29,124 bases of DNA from a virus: IMG/VR virus record IMGVR_UViG_3300046516_001926, positions 1 to 29,124 of that record, one strand, 5' to 3'. The notes beneath the pieces are model-generated. The model was not told the origin of the DNA, searched no databases, and worked only from the letters and a program-made list of their open reading frames with translations. Position 1 is the stretch's first letter; each line of letters begins with the position of its first letter. A program made the position numbers and the translations under genes. This document shows positions 1-8,509 of this stretch, piece by piece.

Positions 1-1391
1 GAGGCGCTCGGCGTGTGGACGACCGCGACCTGCTTGCTTGGGTCAGCGCACGTGACCTGTCCGATTCCGAAAAGTTCGAGGAGCCAATTGACCGAGGCCT
101 GGCGGAACCAGTCGGCCCCGTCCATCATGACGCCGCGGTTGTACGGGTACCCCTCCTTGGAGTGCCGGAACTTGTACTTCGTCATGTCGACCATCCAGGA
201 GACGTTGCTCTGGCAGGCCCAGTCCGGGACCACCGCGATCGTCCGTCCGCCGTACTGGCTGAGGGTGATGGCGTCGAACCCGAAGCGGGCCGCGTCATTC
301 GACTTCAGCTTCATGCCGGCCGGCATCGCCGCCGTGCCCCGCTGTGGTGCCGTGCCCGGGACGTACCGCTTGGCGTCCTGGAGCTCGTTCACCAGGTCGT
401 TGAAGCGGTCCGGGTGACAGAGGATGTGCGTGGTCTTCGCGCCACGGAGCATCGCCTTGTTCCCACCGGCGATGAAGGCCTCGTGGACCGAGCTCACCGA
501 GAGGACGCGCTGTCCCGCCCGGGAGATCGTGTTCACGCTGCGATCGACGCCACCGAACGTGGTGAGCGCCCCCGCGGCGGTCGTCGGGGTCCAGCTCGCG
601 AGTCCCGCGAACGAGGCCACGACGCTGGTGCCCGAGAGCTGGTTCTGGGCGTCGCCCTTGGCGTAGATGAACGCCGAGCCCGTGATCATGACCGCGCCGA
701 CGAGGGGAGAGACCGTGAACGAGGTGTCACCGATCGAGGTGACCACCCAGTCGCCCGCCTGGATCGGGCCCTGGGGACCGGCCGCGATGCCGATCGCCCC
801 ACCCGCCGAGAAGTTCAGGATCGTGCCGCCGACCGTGCCCGCGCCGGCCACGAGGGCCGTGCCGTTGGTCTTGATCCGCTGCAGGACGTTCACCGAGGTG
901 TCCGCCGTGCAGGTGATCGTCATCGACGGGGTCGTCCAGCTCGGACCGTTCGTTCCCGAGGCGACCTGGCCGATCGCGCCGTCGCTGGCCCGGAAGAACT
1001 GGTAGTTCGTGCAGTCGTTGAAGTGCGAGCCCGCGGAGCGGATCGCGAGCTCCTTCGCCTGGATGAATCCACCGCGGTTGGTGGTCGTCAGGCGGGCGAG
1101 CTTGTCGTCGACCAAGGCGCCTTGGTAGCGGTTCACCCAGGGGAGGGCGAAGGCGACCTGGGAGCCGGCCGTGATGCCGGCGATCGCCGAGGCGTAGTCG
1201 CCGGAGTTGCCGGCGACCTGGCCGTCGAGCAGCGGCTGCTTGCACTGGTCGCCCTGGGCGTCCGCGAGCTTCGGGATGAGCTTCAGGAGGTTGTTGTCGT
1301 ACGTGTCGCTCTCGAAGAGCGCGCCCTCCTCCACGAAGTAGACCTTCGTGATGGCGAGCGCCTGGGAGATGGTGAGTGCCTGTCCGGCCAT
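1..1391 (-). CDS. Major capsid (coat) protein, 3' end cut by window edge
   Basis: Leftward frame open from ATG at 1391 to base 1, giving 463 codons with no stop, so the C-terminus lies outside. The protein begins MAGQALTISQALAITKVYF and has the even, Gly/Ala/Thr-rich composition of phage coat proteins. Late segments such as 'CHPDRFNDLVNELQ' and 'FRHSKEGYPYNRGVMMDGADWF' look like the P and A domain regions of HK97-fold coats. It is the first gene after a scaffold-like gene and the portal, where a coat gene is expected. An AAGGA Shine-Dalgarno lies nine bases before the ATG. The coat would form the icosahedral shell on the scaffold. The call rests mainly on gene order and overall look; no family signature is diagnostic by eye. 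Confidence 0.8.
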   Translation of the reverse strand, partial: MAGQALTISQALAITKVYFVEEGALFESDTYDNNLLKLIPKLADAQGDQCKQPLLDGQVAGNSGDYASAIAGITAGSQVAFALPWVNRYQGALVDDKLARLTTTNRGGFIQAKELAIRSAGSHFNDCTNYQFFRASDGAIGQVASGTNGPSWTTPSMTITCTADTSVNVLQRIKTNGTALVAGAGTVGGTILNFSAGGAIGIAAGPQGPIQAGDWVVTSIGDTSFTVSPLVGAVMITGSAFIYAKGDAQNQLSGTSVVASFAGLASWTPTTAAGALTTFGGVDRSVNTISRAGQRVLSVSSVHEAFIAGGNKAMLRGAKTTHILCHPDRFNDLVNELQDAKRYVPGTAPQRGTAAMPAGMKLKSNDAARFGFDAITLSQYGGRTIAVVPDWACQSNVSWMVDMTKYKFRHSKEGYPYNRGVMMDGADWFRQASVNWLLELFGIGQVTCADPSKQVAVVHTPSA

Positions 1392-1440
1392 GTTGGTGGT
1401 TCCTTAGAGTCAGATGCTGAGGGCGTGTCTGGTGTCGTGT

Positions 1441-2616
1441 CTAGCGGTTCCGTTGGGCGGCCCTCGCCGCCCGCTCGATCCGCTCGGCCAGGGAGAGGCG
1501 TCCGCCGTCCCCATCGCCGCTGTCGTCGGGTGTGCTCGGTCCGGCCGCGCCGCGACCTCCCCCACCCCTCGTGCTCCTCGCCGGGGCCCGAGTCCTGCCG
1601 TCACCGCCCGCGCCGCCCCCTGCCCTAGAGGGGGTCCTCCCCGACGTGGCCGCCGCACCGCTCGATCTACCGCCCGCATTACGGACATCTAGGCGTCCCG
1701 CGGGCTTAGCCGCCGTCCGGGCGGAGAGTCGCTCCCCGAGTCCGCGGTAGTGCTCCTCCATGTTCGCGATGATCAGGCCGTAGAGCCGGGACAGCTGCGT
1801 CTGGTCCGTGGGGTCGGGGGCCTGGCCGGTCCGGACCATCTCGACGGCCGTCGCCATGACGGCCTGGGCCAGGTCCGGGACGTCACCCGCCTCGACAGCG
1901 GCGCCGAGGAAGGGGGTCTTGGTCGACTGGGCCGCGACCACCTGGGCGGCGTGGGCCTTGTACCCGGCGACCCGGGCCTCGTCCTCGGCACGCTGCCGGG
2001 CGGCCTCCATCTGGCCGATCCGCTGCTCGTAGGAGCGGAACCGCCCGGCCTCCTCGACACGGCGGCGCCTCTCCTCCCGGCGCTGGCGGAGCCCGTCCAC
2101 CCCCTCGGAGGCCTCGAAGGCCTCGGCGGTCAGGTCCGTTGTCGCCTCCCGGAGGAGCTCCATGACCCGGGGGTCTGAGGACTGGGCCGTGGTGAGGCCC
2201 AGGCGCCGGGTCGCCCAGTCCCTCAGGAGCTCGACCGGGTCGTCCCGGTCATCGGGTCCCTGCCGGGACTCCAGCTGGGACCGGAGGCGGGCCAGCTCCT
2301 GCTGCTCGACCCGGCGCTCCTGACGCTCCCGGGCCAGCTCCCGCTCCTTGTTGGCGACCGACCGGACGAGCCGGCTCATCGAGGGCGCGGGGGCCTGGGA
2401 CTCGATCTGTACGGGGTCGGGGGCCGGCTCCCCGCCTTCCTCCCCATCCGGGTCGCCCGGGTCCCACCCAGAAGTCCCGGTGGGCTCCCGGTCACCGGTG
2501 GGGTCCTCGATGAGGTCGATCCCCCCGTCATCATTACCGCCGTCGTCTCCCGTGTCGTCCCCATCGACCGTCGGTACCCCGAGCAGCCTCTCCTCGAGCG
2601 TCAGCCTGTCTCCCAT
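1441..2616 (-). CDS. Capsid scaffolding protein
   Basis: 391 residues. The first ~70 residues are extremely acidic (runs of D, G and E), followed by a long charged helical region (about 80-230) with R/E/Q heptad-like spacing. The C-terminal tail (about 310-391) is basic and Gly/Ser/Arg-rich and ends in a short amphipathic helix. Scaffolds usually pair a disordered or acidic region and a coiled coil with a basic C-terminal helix that binds coat, and they lie between portal and coat genes, as here. The start is preceded by GAGGGAG. Stop is TAG. An odd feature is that the N-terminal RLTLEERL (residues 4-11) is almost repeated near the C-terminus as RLSLAERI. No protease motif was seen, so no sign of a fused head protease. 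Confidence 0.75.
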   Translation of the reverse strand: MGDRLTLEERLLGVPTVDGDDTGDDGGNDDGGIDLIEDPTGDREPTGTSGWDPGDPDGEEGGEPAPDPVQIESQAPAPSMSRLVRSVANKERELARERQERRVEQQELARLRSQLESRQGPDDRDDPVELLRDWATRRLGLTTAQSSDPRVMELLREATTDLTAEAFEASEGVDGLRQRREERRRRVEEAGRFRSYEQRIGQMEAARQRAEDEARVAGYKAHAAQVVAAQSTKTPFLGAAVEAGDVPDLAQAVMATAVEMVRTGQAPDPTDQTQLSRLYGLIIANMEEHYRGLGERLSARTAAKPAGRLDVRNAGGRSSGAAATSGRTPSRAGGGAGGDGRTRAPARSTRGGGGRGAAGPSTPDDSGDGDGGRLSLAERIERAARAAQRNR

Positions 2617-2646
2617 GTCCGTCTCTCCCTCGTCCTGAAGTCCGTG

Positions 2647-4566
2647 TCACTGCTGCGATGGCGTCGGTGGGCCCGATGGCCCGGGCGCCGGTGTCTGTGG
2701 CTGTGGCTGTCCCCCTGTGGGTGCCACGGCCTGCTGGAGGCCCTGCTGGTACTCCGCCACGTCCGCGGCGGCCTGCCTCAGGCGGTCGACCACCGTCGAT
2801 GGGCGACGGAGCCTCACGCTGGCCAGCACCTCTCGGCGGAGGCGGTCGATGAGCATCGGGGCCGCGACCTCGTCCATCGGGACCTCGGGCATCGGGCGGC
2901 GGGGGTCCAGGAGCTCGGTGACGATCCAGTCCACGAACTCCACGTCCTCCTTGGAGTTCAGGCGGTCGGCCCACCAACGGTCGGGGTCCTCGAGCAGACG
3001 GAGCATGTACTCGGCGGAGACCCCGCCCGAGGCCTGGAGCTCCTGGAGGTCCTGGATCCGGCCCGCCATCGTGTCCGGGACCGGGGAGGACTCCTCGAGC
3101 TCGAGGACGAAGGAGTCGCGGTCCATGTCGACCTCAGACCAGCGGACGACGTCGAGGGTCGGATGACGGACCTCCCAATCGGCCTGGGCCTCCCCGGAGC
3201 GTCCGTAGTGGGCCTTGGCGGCGTCGATGACCCGGTCGACCACGTCGACACAGAAGCGACCGATCCGCTTCATCACGTCGACGTGGCCCTGGCTCTGGAA
3301 GTCATGGTATGTGCGGATGGCGACCCCCGAGGCGTTGGGCCCGAGGGGGGTCTGGGACCCGACGGCGGACTCGTCCGTGGCCGCCATGGCATAGATGTCG
3401 GACTTCAGGGCGGACATCACGGACATCACCTCGGGTCCGAGGACCGGGGGGTTGATGAAGGAGGGTGGTCCGCCACCGGGGCCCGCGTTGTAGCGGTAGA
3501 TCGTGATGCCGTCGGGGTCGGTGTCCGTCAGGGCGGCCTCGGTGATGTCCGAGCCGTCGGGGAGGAGCCCGATCGTGTTGCTGAAGCGCATCTGCCGGCA
3601 GACGTGTCTCCAGAGGTCGTCGACCTCCAGCTGGGAGGGGGTCAGGCGCTCCATGAGGCCGCGGCCGTAGAAGCCCGTGCTCGCGGTGGGCTCCCAGGCC
3701 CGGAGCATCGACACCGGGAAGCGGGGGACCTCCCAGGGCTCATCGAGCAGCGGGGCCCCGGTGTCCAGGCAGCGGACGTGCCGGCCCGGGGAGTCCCCCG
3801 AGGGGAGGAGCCAGGCGTCGATGAGGTCCACGCAGTTCGAGACCCGTCCGGTCGAGGAGCCGACGGTCCAGTCACCCGGCCGGCCGACCTGGGAGGCGTC
3901 CCGGTAGGAGGCACAACCGGCGGCCTGGATGTCGGCCGCGCGGTCGGGGTACATGGCGACCACGGCCTCCCGGTCCTGGGGGGAGACCCGGTAGAGGGCC
4001 CGGGGGTCGCCGTGGAGGGCGTCGTCCGGGTCCACGAGGAGCTCCCGGGGGTGGAAGACCTCCACGGCGGGCTCCCCGTCCCGGACGTGGGAGAGGCAGG
4101 CCCCAGTCCCGACCCGGAGGGCACAGTGGATCGCCCGGGGGAGCTCGGTGTCGAGCTCCAGGGCCTCCCACATGCCGACGATGAAGCGGCTGAGGTCCTG
4201 GGCCCGGAGGTGCTGCTCGTAGTCCGCCCCATGGCCCGTGGCCCGGACGGCGGGGAGCTCGGCCGAGACCCGGCTCATGACCATGTCGAGGGCCCGGGCG
4301 GCGTAGTTGAAGACGGACTCCCCGGTCATGCCACGGACCATGTCCGAGGTGCCCACGCCGCGGTCGACCATCGAGTCGCCGTCGTACATGAGGTCCCACA
4401 GGCGGTAGAGGGTCCGCCGGGTGGCGTCCCCCGAGCGGAGCTCCGTCACGAGGCCGGACAGCGTCGAGGTGACGGAGTCGTCCCCGGGGACGCAGTCCCA
4501 CCAGGAGACCTTGGTGGCATACGTCCCCGGGGACCCGTCCTCAGTGTCTTGTCGACCCATCGTCAT
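2647..4566 (-). CDS. Portal protein
   Basis: 639 residues. The portal forms the dodecameric ring at one capsid vertex through which DNA is packaged and ejected. The N-terminal half resembles podovirus portals: a helical start, then 'AVEVFHPRELLVDPDDA' (about residues 165-185), which matches the family's usual 'P.....DP.A' segment before the crown/wing region. The C-terminal third is helical (stem and crown) and the last ~30 residues are a P/Q/G-rich disordered tail. It follows TerL directly; its ATG overlaps the TerL stop in an ATGA, with a second in-frame ATG two codons on. Length fits portals of about 500-750 residues. Gene order TerL-portal-scaffold-coat supports the call. Confidence 0.86.
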   Translation of the reverse strand: MTMGRQDTEDGSPGTYATKVSWWDCVPGDDSVTSTLSGLVTELRSGDATRRTLYRLWDLMYDGDSMVDRGVGTSDMVRGMTGESVFNYAARALDMVMSRVSAELPAVRATGHGADYEQHLRAQDLSRFIVGMWEALELDTELPRAIHCALRVGTGACLSHVRDGEPAVEVFHPRELLVDPDDALHGDPRALYRVSPQDREAVVAMYPDRAADIQAAGCASYRDASQVGRPGDWTVGSSTGRVSNCVDLIDAWLLPSGDSPGRHVRCLDTGAPLLDEPWEVPRFPVSMLRAWEPTASTGFYGRGLMERLTPSQLEVDDLWRHVCRQMRFSNTIGLLPDGSDITEAALTDTDPDGITIYRYNAGPGGGPPSFINPPVLGPEVMSVMSALKSDIYAMAATDESAVGSQTPLGPNASGVAIRTYHDFQSQGHVDVMKRIGRFCVDVVDRVIDAAKAHYGRSGEAQADWEVRHPTLDVVRWSEVDMDRDSFVLELEESSPVPDTMAGRIQDLQELQASGGVSAEYMLRLLEDPDRWWADRLNSKEDVEFVDWIVTELLDPRRPMPEVPMDEVAAPMLIDRLRREVLASVRLRRPSTVVDRLRQAAADVAEYQQGLQQAVAPTGGQPQPQTPAPGPSGPPTPSQQ

Positions 4567-6152
4567 CGGTGGATACCTAGCCTGTCGCGGCGGTCCCGGC
4601 CATCGCGGGATCGGGTCGGGGGCGCCAGGGCCTGGGCCCGCATCCGGGCGGCGTCATGGAGCGCGGACTGCTCCCGGGAGAGCGGGGGCTCGGGGAGCCT
4701 GACGTGTCGGGTGCGGACCATGCGGAAGAGGTACCGCCAGGCGTCGAAGGCGTGGTCGGGCTGACCGGGGACCGGGCGGACGTGGCCCCGCTCGAGCTCC
4801 ACGGGGTCCCGGAGCAGCGACTCGAGCTGCCCATGGAGGACCGAGCCCTGGAGGACCTGCATCGTCCCCTGGTTGAGGGCCGAGCGCCTCTCGGAGTGCC
4901 AGAAGTCCTCGTCGGTCCCCTCGGCGTCCCCCTTCAGGGCGTTGTCGACCGGGAGTCCATAGGTCCGGGCCATGTCCTTGACGCTGAGCTTCCAGGCCGG
5001 GTCGAGGTAGAAGTTGCGGACGCCGAAGCGGTCGCGGAGGCCCCGGAGGCGGGAGCCCACGGAGTCCGAGTCCGCGGCATAGAACTCCTCGCTGTGGACC
5101 TCGCGGAGGACGCCCTCCTCCCGGGAGACCGAGCCGATGACCACGGCGCAGGGGTCCCCCGAGCCCGGCCCGTCGCCGCCACCGAAGTCGAAGCCGCCGT
5201 AGTGCTCGAGCTCACCGACCCGGGGGACCAGCGGGACCTCACAGACGCAGCGGATGTTCAGGTGTCCATGCTCCGGGCAGCGGGTGCGGACGGTGGCCGG
5301 GAGCCGGCCGTCCCAGAGGGAGCGGTCCGTCAGGTGGTGGACCAGGCCCCGCTCGTCCCGGACCCAGACCCCGGCCTTCTCCCGGAGCCAGTCCGGGTCG
5401 GCGGTGGTGTCGATGCCCATGGCCCCGGCCCAGGCGACCTGCTCGTCCCAGACGGGGGTCAGGTGCCGGAGCTCCCGGGCGGTCCAATGGAACGACCGCC
5501 AGCCCGGGGGGGTCTCCCGGTTCAACTCGTACCAGACCCCGCGGAGGGCCCGACCGACCGTGCCCAGGCCCACGAAGCGTCCGCGGCGGGCCATGAGGCA
5601 GTCGGGGACGTCCTTCCGGAGGGCCTGGCGGAGGTGTTCCTGCTCCTGTCGCTGCATCTCGTCGGCCACGATGAGGTCGATCTTCCGACCGCGGAAGCCC
5701 GCCCAGGCCCCTCGGTCCGCGCCCTGGAGCTCCACGAAGCTCCCGTTGCGGAACGTCACCCGGAGCTGGGAGAGGTTGATGCGGAAGTCCCCGGAGTCCT
5801 CGGAGAGTCCCAGGGACCCGAGCACCGCGGGGAGGCCGTCGGTCTGGTCGTCCCACATGGCCTCCCGGGCGTGACGGAACGTGTCCGAGACGTAGACCGA
5901 GATGCGGTCGGGGGCGGCCAGGGAGACGTCGACCAGGAGGCGGGCCGCGACGTAGGTCTTACCCGACTGCCGGGAGCAGCAGACGGCGTCCCAGCGGTTG
6001 TCGTCCTCGAAGGGGGCCAGCTGCTCGGGGACCAGGCCGGCCCGGAGGTCATGGCGGACCCGGGCCACGGTATTGAGCCAGGAGTCGTCCGCGTCCGTGC
6101 CTGATGCGGCGTCGAGGTCGGAGGCCCGGCGGAGGAGTCTCCCCAGTGACAT
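4563..6152 (-). CDS. terL: Terminase large subunit (packaging ATPase/nuclease)
   Basis: 529 residues. This motor pumps DNA through the portal and cuts concatemers. The Walker A-like loop is CCSRQSGKTY (residues 58-67, Lys65), and Walker B is IDLIVADE (158-165) with catalytic Glu165. The 'VGLGTVG' that follows (about 194-200) fits the coupling motif. The RNase H-fold nuclease shows acidic residues at FDFGGG (Asp322), YLDPA (Asp384) and DHAFDAWRY (Asp466/Asp470), in the family's usual order. The length is typical. A CxC/CxxH cluster (RCPEHGH...CVC, about 291-304) between the domains may bind zinc, which is less usual. The ATG shares one base with the upstream stop (TGATG), so translation is probably coupled to the candidate small subunit. 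Confidence 0.95.
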   Translation of the reverse strand: MSLGRLLRRASDLDAASGTDADDSWLNTVARVRHDLRAGLVPEQLAPFEDDNRWDAVCCSRQSGKTYVAARLLVDVSLAAPDRISVYVSDTFRHAREAMWDDQTDGLPAVLGSLGLSEDSGDFRINLSQLRVTFRNGSFVELQGADRGAWAGFRGRKIDLIVADEMQRQEQEHLRQALRKDVPDCLMARRGRFVGLGTVGRALRGVWYELNRETPPGWRSFHWTARELRHLTPVWDEQVAWAGAMGIDTTADPDWLREKAGVWVRDERGLVHHLTDRSLWDGRLPATVRTRCPEHGHLNIRCVCEVPLVPRVGELEHYGGFDFGGGDGPGSGDPCAVVIGSVSREEGVLREVHSEEFYAADSDSVGSRLRGLRDRFGVRNFYLDPAWKLSVKDMARTYGLPVDNALKGDAEGTDEDFWHSERRSALNQGTMQVLQGSVLHGQLESLLRDPVELERGHVRPVPGQPDHAFDAWRYLFRMVRTRHVRLPEPPLSREQSALHDAARMRAQALAPPTRSRDGRDRRDRLGIHR

Positions 6153-6763
6153 CAGGGACTTACGTCCGGTTCTGAGGGAGGGTCTGTGGCGGTGGGGGTG
6201 GTTGCAGGCCCCTGACGGGTGTCCGCCTCCTCAGACGAGGTGGTGAGGGTGATCAGGTCCTCGACCCCCCGGATGCCCTCGGTGAGCTCCGACTCGAGCT
6301 GGTCGTAGTGGGCCCGGAGGTGACTGAGGACGGGCTTCCGCTGGGCCTCGATCTTTCCCGGGGGGATGACCTGGTCTACGAGGAGGTGGGCGGCGTCGGG
6401 GGAGGCCCCACGCTCGATGAGGTAATCGACGGCATTCTGCCGGATCCTCACGACGGACCGGAAGCCCCGACGCTGGGCCGCCTTGATCAGGAGTCCCTCG
6501 ACCTCGTCATTGGTCATTCCGTCGAGCTCGATCTTCCGGAGCTCGGCGACCTCCCGGCGGACCTTCATCTCCGTGTGTAGGGTCTCCCGGACCTCGCGGT
6601 TGGCCTTGAGCTCATAGTCCACGAGGGCCAGTTGGGCCGCGACGTCATCGTCCTGCAGCTTGGCCCGGACGGCGTCGAGGGCCCTGAACGTGCGCCTCAG
6701 GCGGGGGATGGCCCGGCGCCAGAGGTTGAAGGAGGACTCGACGGGTCCCTTCTTCTTGGCCAT
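6152..6763 (-). CDS. Candidate terminase small subunit or packaging-associated protein
   Basis: 203 residues, not recognised by motif. It is mostly helical and highly charged: a basic start (MAKKKGP), helices rich in R, E, L and A through about residue 165, and an acidic/Thr/Pro-rich tail. The segment LDGMTNDEVEGLLIKAAQRRGF (positions about 80-101) could be part of a small helical DNA-binding domain. The reason for the call is position: it lies immediately upstream of TerL and is joined to it by a TGATG overlap, where the small subunit normally sits, and the length is right (typically 100-200). The start ATG has GGAGGA nine bases upstream, inside the end of the preceding gene. A different accessory role cannot be excluded. 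Confidence 0.42.
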   Translation of the reverse strand: MAKKKGPVESSFNLWRRAIPRLRRTFRALDAVRAKLQDDDVAAQLALVDYELKANREVRETLHTEMKVRREVAELRKIELDGMTNDEVEGLLIKAAQRRGFRSVVRIRQNAVDYLIERGASPDAAHLLVDQVIPPGKIEAQRKPVLSHLRAHYDQLESELTEGIRGVEDLITLTTSSEEADTRQGPATTPTATDPPSEPDVSP

Positions 6764-6768
6764 CGCGG

Positions 6769-7161
6769 TCAGTCCTCCGGGAGGCCGTCGGCGTCCGGGT
6801 ACTCGTCGAGGTCCGGGTCGGGGGCCAGGCGGGCGTCCACCACCTGGAGGAGGTCCGGTCGCTGGGCCTCGATCAGGTCCCGGCGGAGTCGGGGGACGTC
6901 CGTGTAGTGGAGGAGCAGGAGGTCGACGAGCTCGTACCAGTGCTGGAGATACATCGGTGGCGTCTTGGGAGGGGCCTGGCCGACCGGTCGGGACATCAGG
7001 TCCCGGAGGTCATGGACTGTCAGGGAGTCGATCCGTTCCGCGAATGACTGCCGGGAGGCGAACTTCTCCCGATAGGCCTCGGCGGGTCCCTTGGTGTAGT
7101 CGCAGGTCTTGGCCGCGAGGTTCATCTCCTCGATCGCCGCATGGTAGTCTCCGCTGCTCAT
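6769..7161 (-). CDS. Hypothetical protein (130 aa)
   Basis: Not recognised. It is a soluble, mainly helical protein with a Tyr/Trp-containing middle (MYLQHWYELVDLLLLHY, about residues 69-85) and an acidic Asp/Pro-rich C-terminus. No cysteine cluster or catalytic motif is visible. Its ATG overlaps the stop of the upstream 58-residue gene (ATGA), and its own stop lies five bases before the candidate small terminase. It therefore belongs to the operon feeding the packaging genes and could be a packaging or head accessory protein, but only position argues for that. Third-position GC matches its neighbours. Confidence 0.7.
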   Translation of the reverse strand: MSSGDYHAAIEEMNLAAKTCDYTKGPAEAYREKFASRQSFAERIDSLTVHDLRDLMSRPVGQAPPKTPPMYLQHWYELVDLLLLHYTDVPRLRRDLIEAQRPDLLQVVDARLAPDPDLDEYPDADGLPED

Positions 7162-7334
7162 CTCTTGTTCTCCCTCGTCCCGTGTGTCTCGTCTGTCGTC
7201 TTCTTGGCCCGATGGGTGGGCCCAATGGTGAGGTAATTGATCGCTCGCTGCAACAGCCTCGGATGTCCGAACAGATCGATCACGCTGCCGCAGTTCTCAC
7301 AGCTTCCCTGGCGTTCCGTGCGGCCGACCCTCAC
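7158..7334 (-). CDS. Small CxxC protein (58 aa)
   Basis: A small gene starting with GTG at 7334. This start is chosen because the GTG overlaps the upstream gene's TGA in a GTGA, as at many junctions here, and the 3' end overlaps the next ATG in an ATGA. A longer reading of this frame, up to 7442, would lie inside the upstream gene and is Pro/Gly-rich shadow sequence. The protein has one CENCG pair (residues 12-16), then a helical stretch and a basic, polar tail (THRAKKTTDETHGTRENKR). A single CxxC could be half of a zinc site in a dimer. Function unknown. Confidence 0.6.
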   Translation of the reverse strand: MRVGRTERQGSCENCGSVIDLFGHPRLLQRAINYLTIGPTHRAKKTTDETHGTRENKR

Positions 7335-7840
7335 GCCGTCACCGAGCCGGTCCGTGGGGTGACCATCGTCAGGTCCCAGTGGGGGTTGTGGAGGAGGCCG
7401 ACGGGGTGGTCCCGACCCTCCCGCTCCCGGATGAGGTCCCACGTCGGGAACTCCACCAGGGTCGGGACCCCGTGGGTGATCCCCAGGAGGGAGGCCAACA
7501 GCGTGCCGAGGCCGAGGCCCCGGAAACCCCCACGGACGTGGAGGTAGGTGAGGACCGGCGGGGAGTCCCCGGCCGACGGCATCCCCAGCACGAGGCCCAT
7601 GATGAGCCAGGGGTCTGACGGGTCGAGGGCCACGAGGGCGTCGACGGACGGGTCGTCCCAGCGGGACTCGAGGACCGCGACCAGGTCCCGGAACTCCCGG
7701 TGTCCGAGGTCCCGCGGTCCGGGGACCGTGTGGAGCTGGCGGACCATCGATGACAGGGCGAACGACCGGTGGGCGGCCGACGGCACGTCCACGTCCACCT
7801 CGAGTCCCGAGCGGGTGACCAACCGGTGTCCCACGGTCAC
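7331..7840 (-). CDS. GNAT-like acyltransferase domain protein (169 aa)
   Basis: The segment LTYLHVRGGFRGLGLGTLL (residues 97-115) matches GNAT motif A: a beta strand followed by the R/Q-x-x-G-x-G/A acetyl-CoA pyrophosphate loop (here RGLGLG, 107-112) and the start of helix 3. The strand before it (WLIMGLVLGMP, 78-88) would be beta 4. The C-terminal part is short for a full GNAT fold but adequate. GNAT domains occur next to packaging and head genes in some podoviruses; the substrate is unknown here. The start is GTG at 7840, overlapping the preceding TGA in a GTGA. An ATP or DNA role is not suggested. Confidence 0.6.
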   Translation of the reverse strand: MTVGHRLVTRSGLEVDVDVPSAAHRSFALSSMVRQLHTVPGPRDLGHREFRDLVAVLESRWDDPSVDALVALDPSDPWLIMGLVLGMPSAGDSPPVLTYLHVRGGFRGLGLGTLLASLLGITHGVPTLVEFPTWDLIREREGRDHPVGLLHNPHWDLTMVTPRTGSVTA

Positions 7841-8268
7841 TCCCTGATCGATCGTGGGACCAGGCCCATGGCCCGGAGCTCCCCGCCGCGACGCCTCAGC
7901 TCGGCGATCCGGCCCTCGACGTTCCCACGGACGACGTCACCGCAGAAGCCATCGAAGTGGGCCATGGACTTGACCATCGGCCAGGGCTTCCCATGCTCCA
8001 GCAGCCTGACCATGTGGTCGAGGACGTGTCGGGCCGCGACCCGCTCGTTCCCCTCACAGACGTCGAGGGTGTTCCGGTATTGGATTGGGTTGGCCAGGTA
8101 CTCGGCCTCGAGGGCCTTGAGCAGCCGGTCCTCGGGGGAGGCCGCGGCCATGTCCGTGACCCGGAGGAGCTCACCGACGGCCAACTCGGCACGCCCGGAG
8201 CTCGTTGAGCGGAGGGCCTCATCCCGGAGTCCCTCGATCTCGATCAGCTGTGATTTATCGGCCGGCAT
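7837..8268 (-). CDS. Hypothetical protein (143 aa)
   Basis: Not recognised. It is all-helical in appearance, with alternating charged and hydrophobic residues (for example LAVGELLRVTDMAAASPEDRLLKALEAEYL, about residues 29-58), and no TM segment or zinc site. The ATG at 8268 has GAGGGA very close (about two bases), so initiation may be weak or reinitiated from upstream. A different in-frame start is not obvious. It lies between the holin-like gene and the GNAT-like gene and overlaps the latter's start by four bases. It could be a structural accessory or regulator; nothing decides between them. Confidence 0.65.
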   Translation of the reverse strand: MPADKSQLIEIEGLRDEALRSTSSGRAELAVGELLRVTDMAAASPEDRLLKALEAEYLANPIQYRNTLDVCEGNERVAARHVLDHMVRLLEHGKPWPMVKSMAHFDGFCGDVVRGNVEGRIAELRRRGGELRAMGLVPRSIRE

Positions 8269-8307
8269 CTTCCCTCGTCATCTACTGACTAGGCGGCCGG
8301 ACGGGAA

Positions 8308-8505
8308 TCAGGCCGCGGGTGAGACGGCCGTCGAGGCCTTGAAGTACAGCGTGTTGAGGAGCGCCCCGAGGTACCCGACGAGGTGGTATGGGAGGGTGTC
8401 ACCCCCGATGAGGCCCGAGGCGAGGGAGACGCAGGCCAGGGCCACGAGGCCGGCGACCAGGGAGGACAGGCGGACGTGGCCACGGAGGTATGAGATGACG
8501 GACAT
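8308..8505 (-). CDS. Small two-TM membrane protein, holin-like
   Basis: 65 residues starting at ATG 8505, five bases downstream of the glycosyltransferase stop, with the AGG of CCTAGGTAACC as a weak Shine-Dalgarno. Two hydrophobic segments are visible, about 14-34 (SSLVAGLVALACVSLASGLI) and about 39-56 (PYHLVGYLGALLNTLYF), with a basic N-terminal arm (RGHVR) and a short polar tail. Size and two-helix layout fit a class II holin or an antiholin, but no endolysin gene lies next to it, so lysis is only a guess. It could equally be a membrane anchor for the neighbouring glycosyltransferase. Confidence 0.55.
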   Translation of the reverse strand: MSVISYLRGHVRLSSLVAGLVALACVSLASGLIGGDTLPYHLVGYLGALLNTLYFKASTAVSPAA

Positions 8506-8509
8506 GCGG

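Noticed and set aside
15-1628. Long rightward open frame of 537 codons
   Set aside because: Arg/Gly/Asp-rich shadow antisense to the coat and scaffold genes; composition and gene order favour the leftward frames.
2644-4764. Rightward 706-codon open frame opposite the portal
   Set aside because: Antisense shadow of the portal frame, common in very high-GC DNA; no Shine-Dalgarno and no sensible domain.
4656-6104. Rightward 482-codon frame opposite TerL
   Set aside because: TerL shows all its catalytic motifs on the other strand; this frame is a compositional shadow.
7335-7442. Longer start for the 58-residue CxxC gene
   Set aside because: It would overlap the GNAT-like gene by over 100 bases with Pro/Gly-rich shadow sequence; GTG 7334 overlaps the stop in a GTGA.
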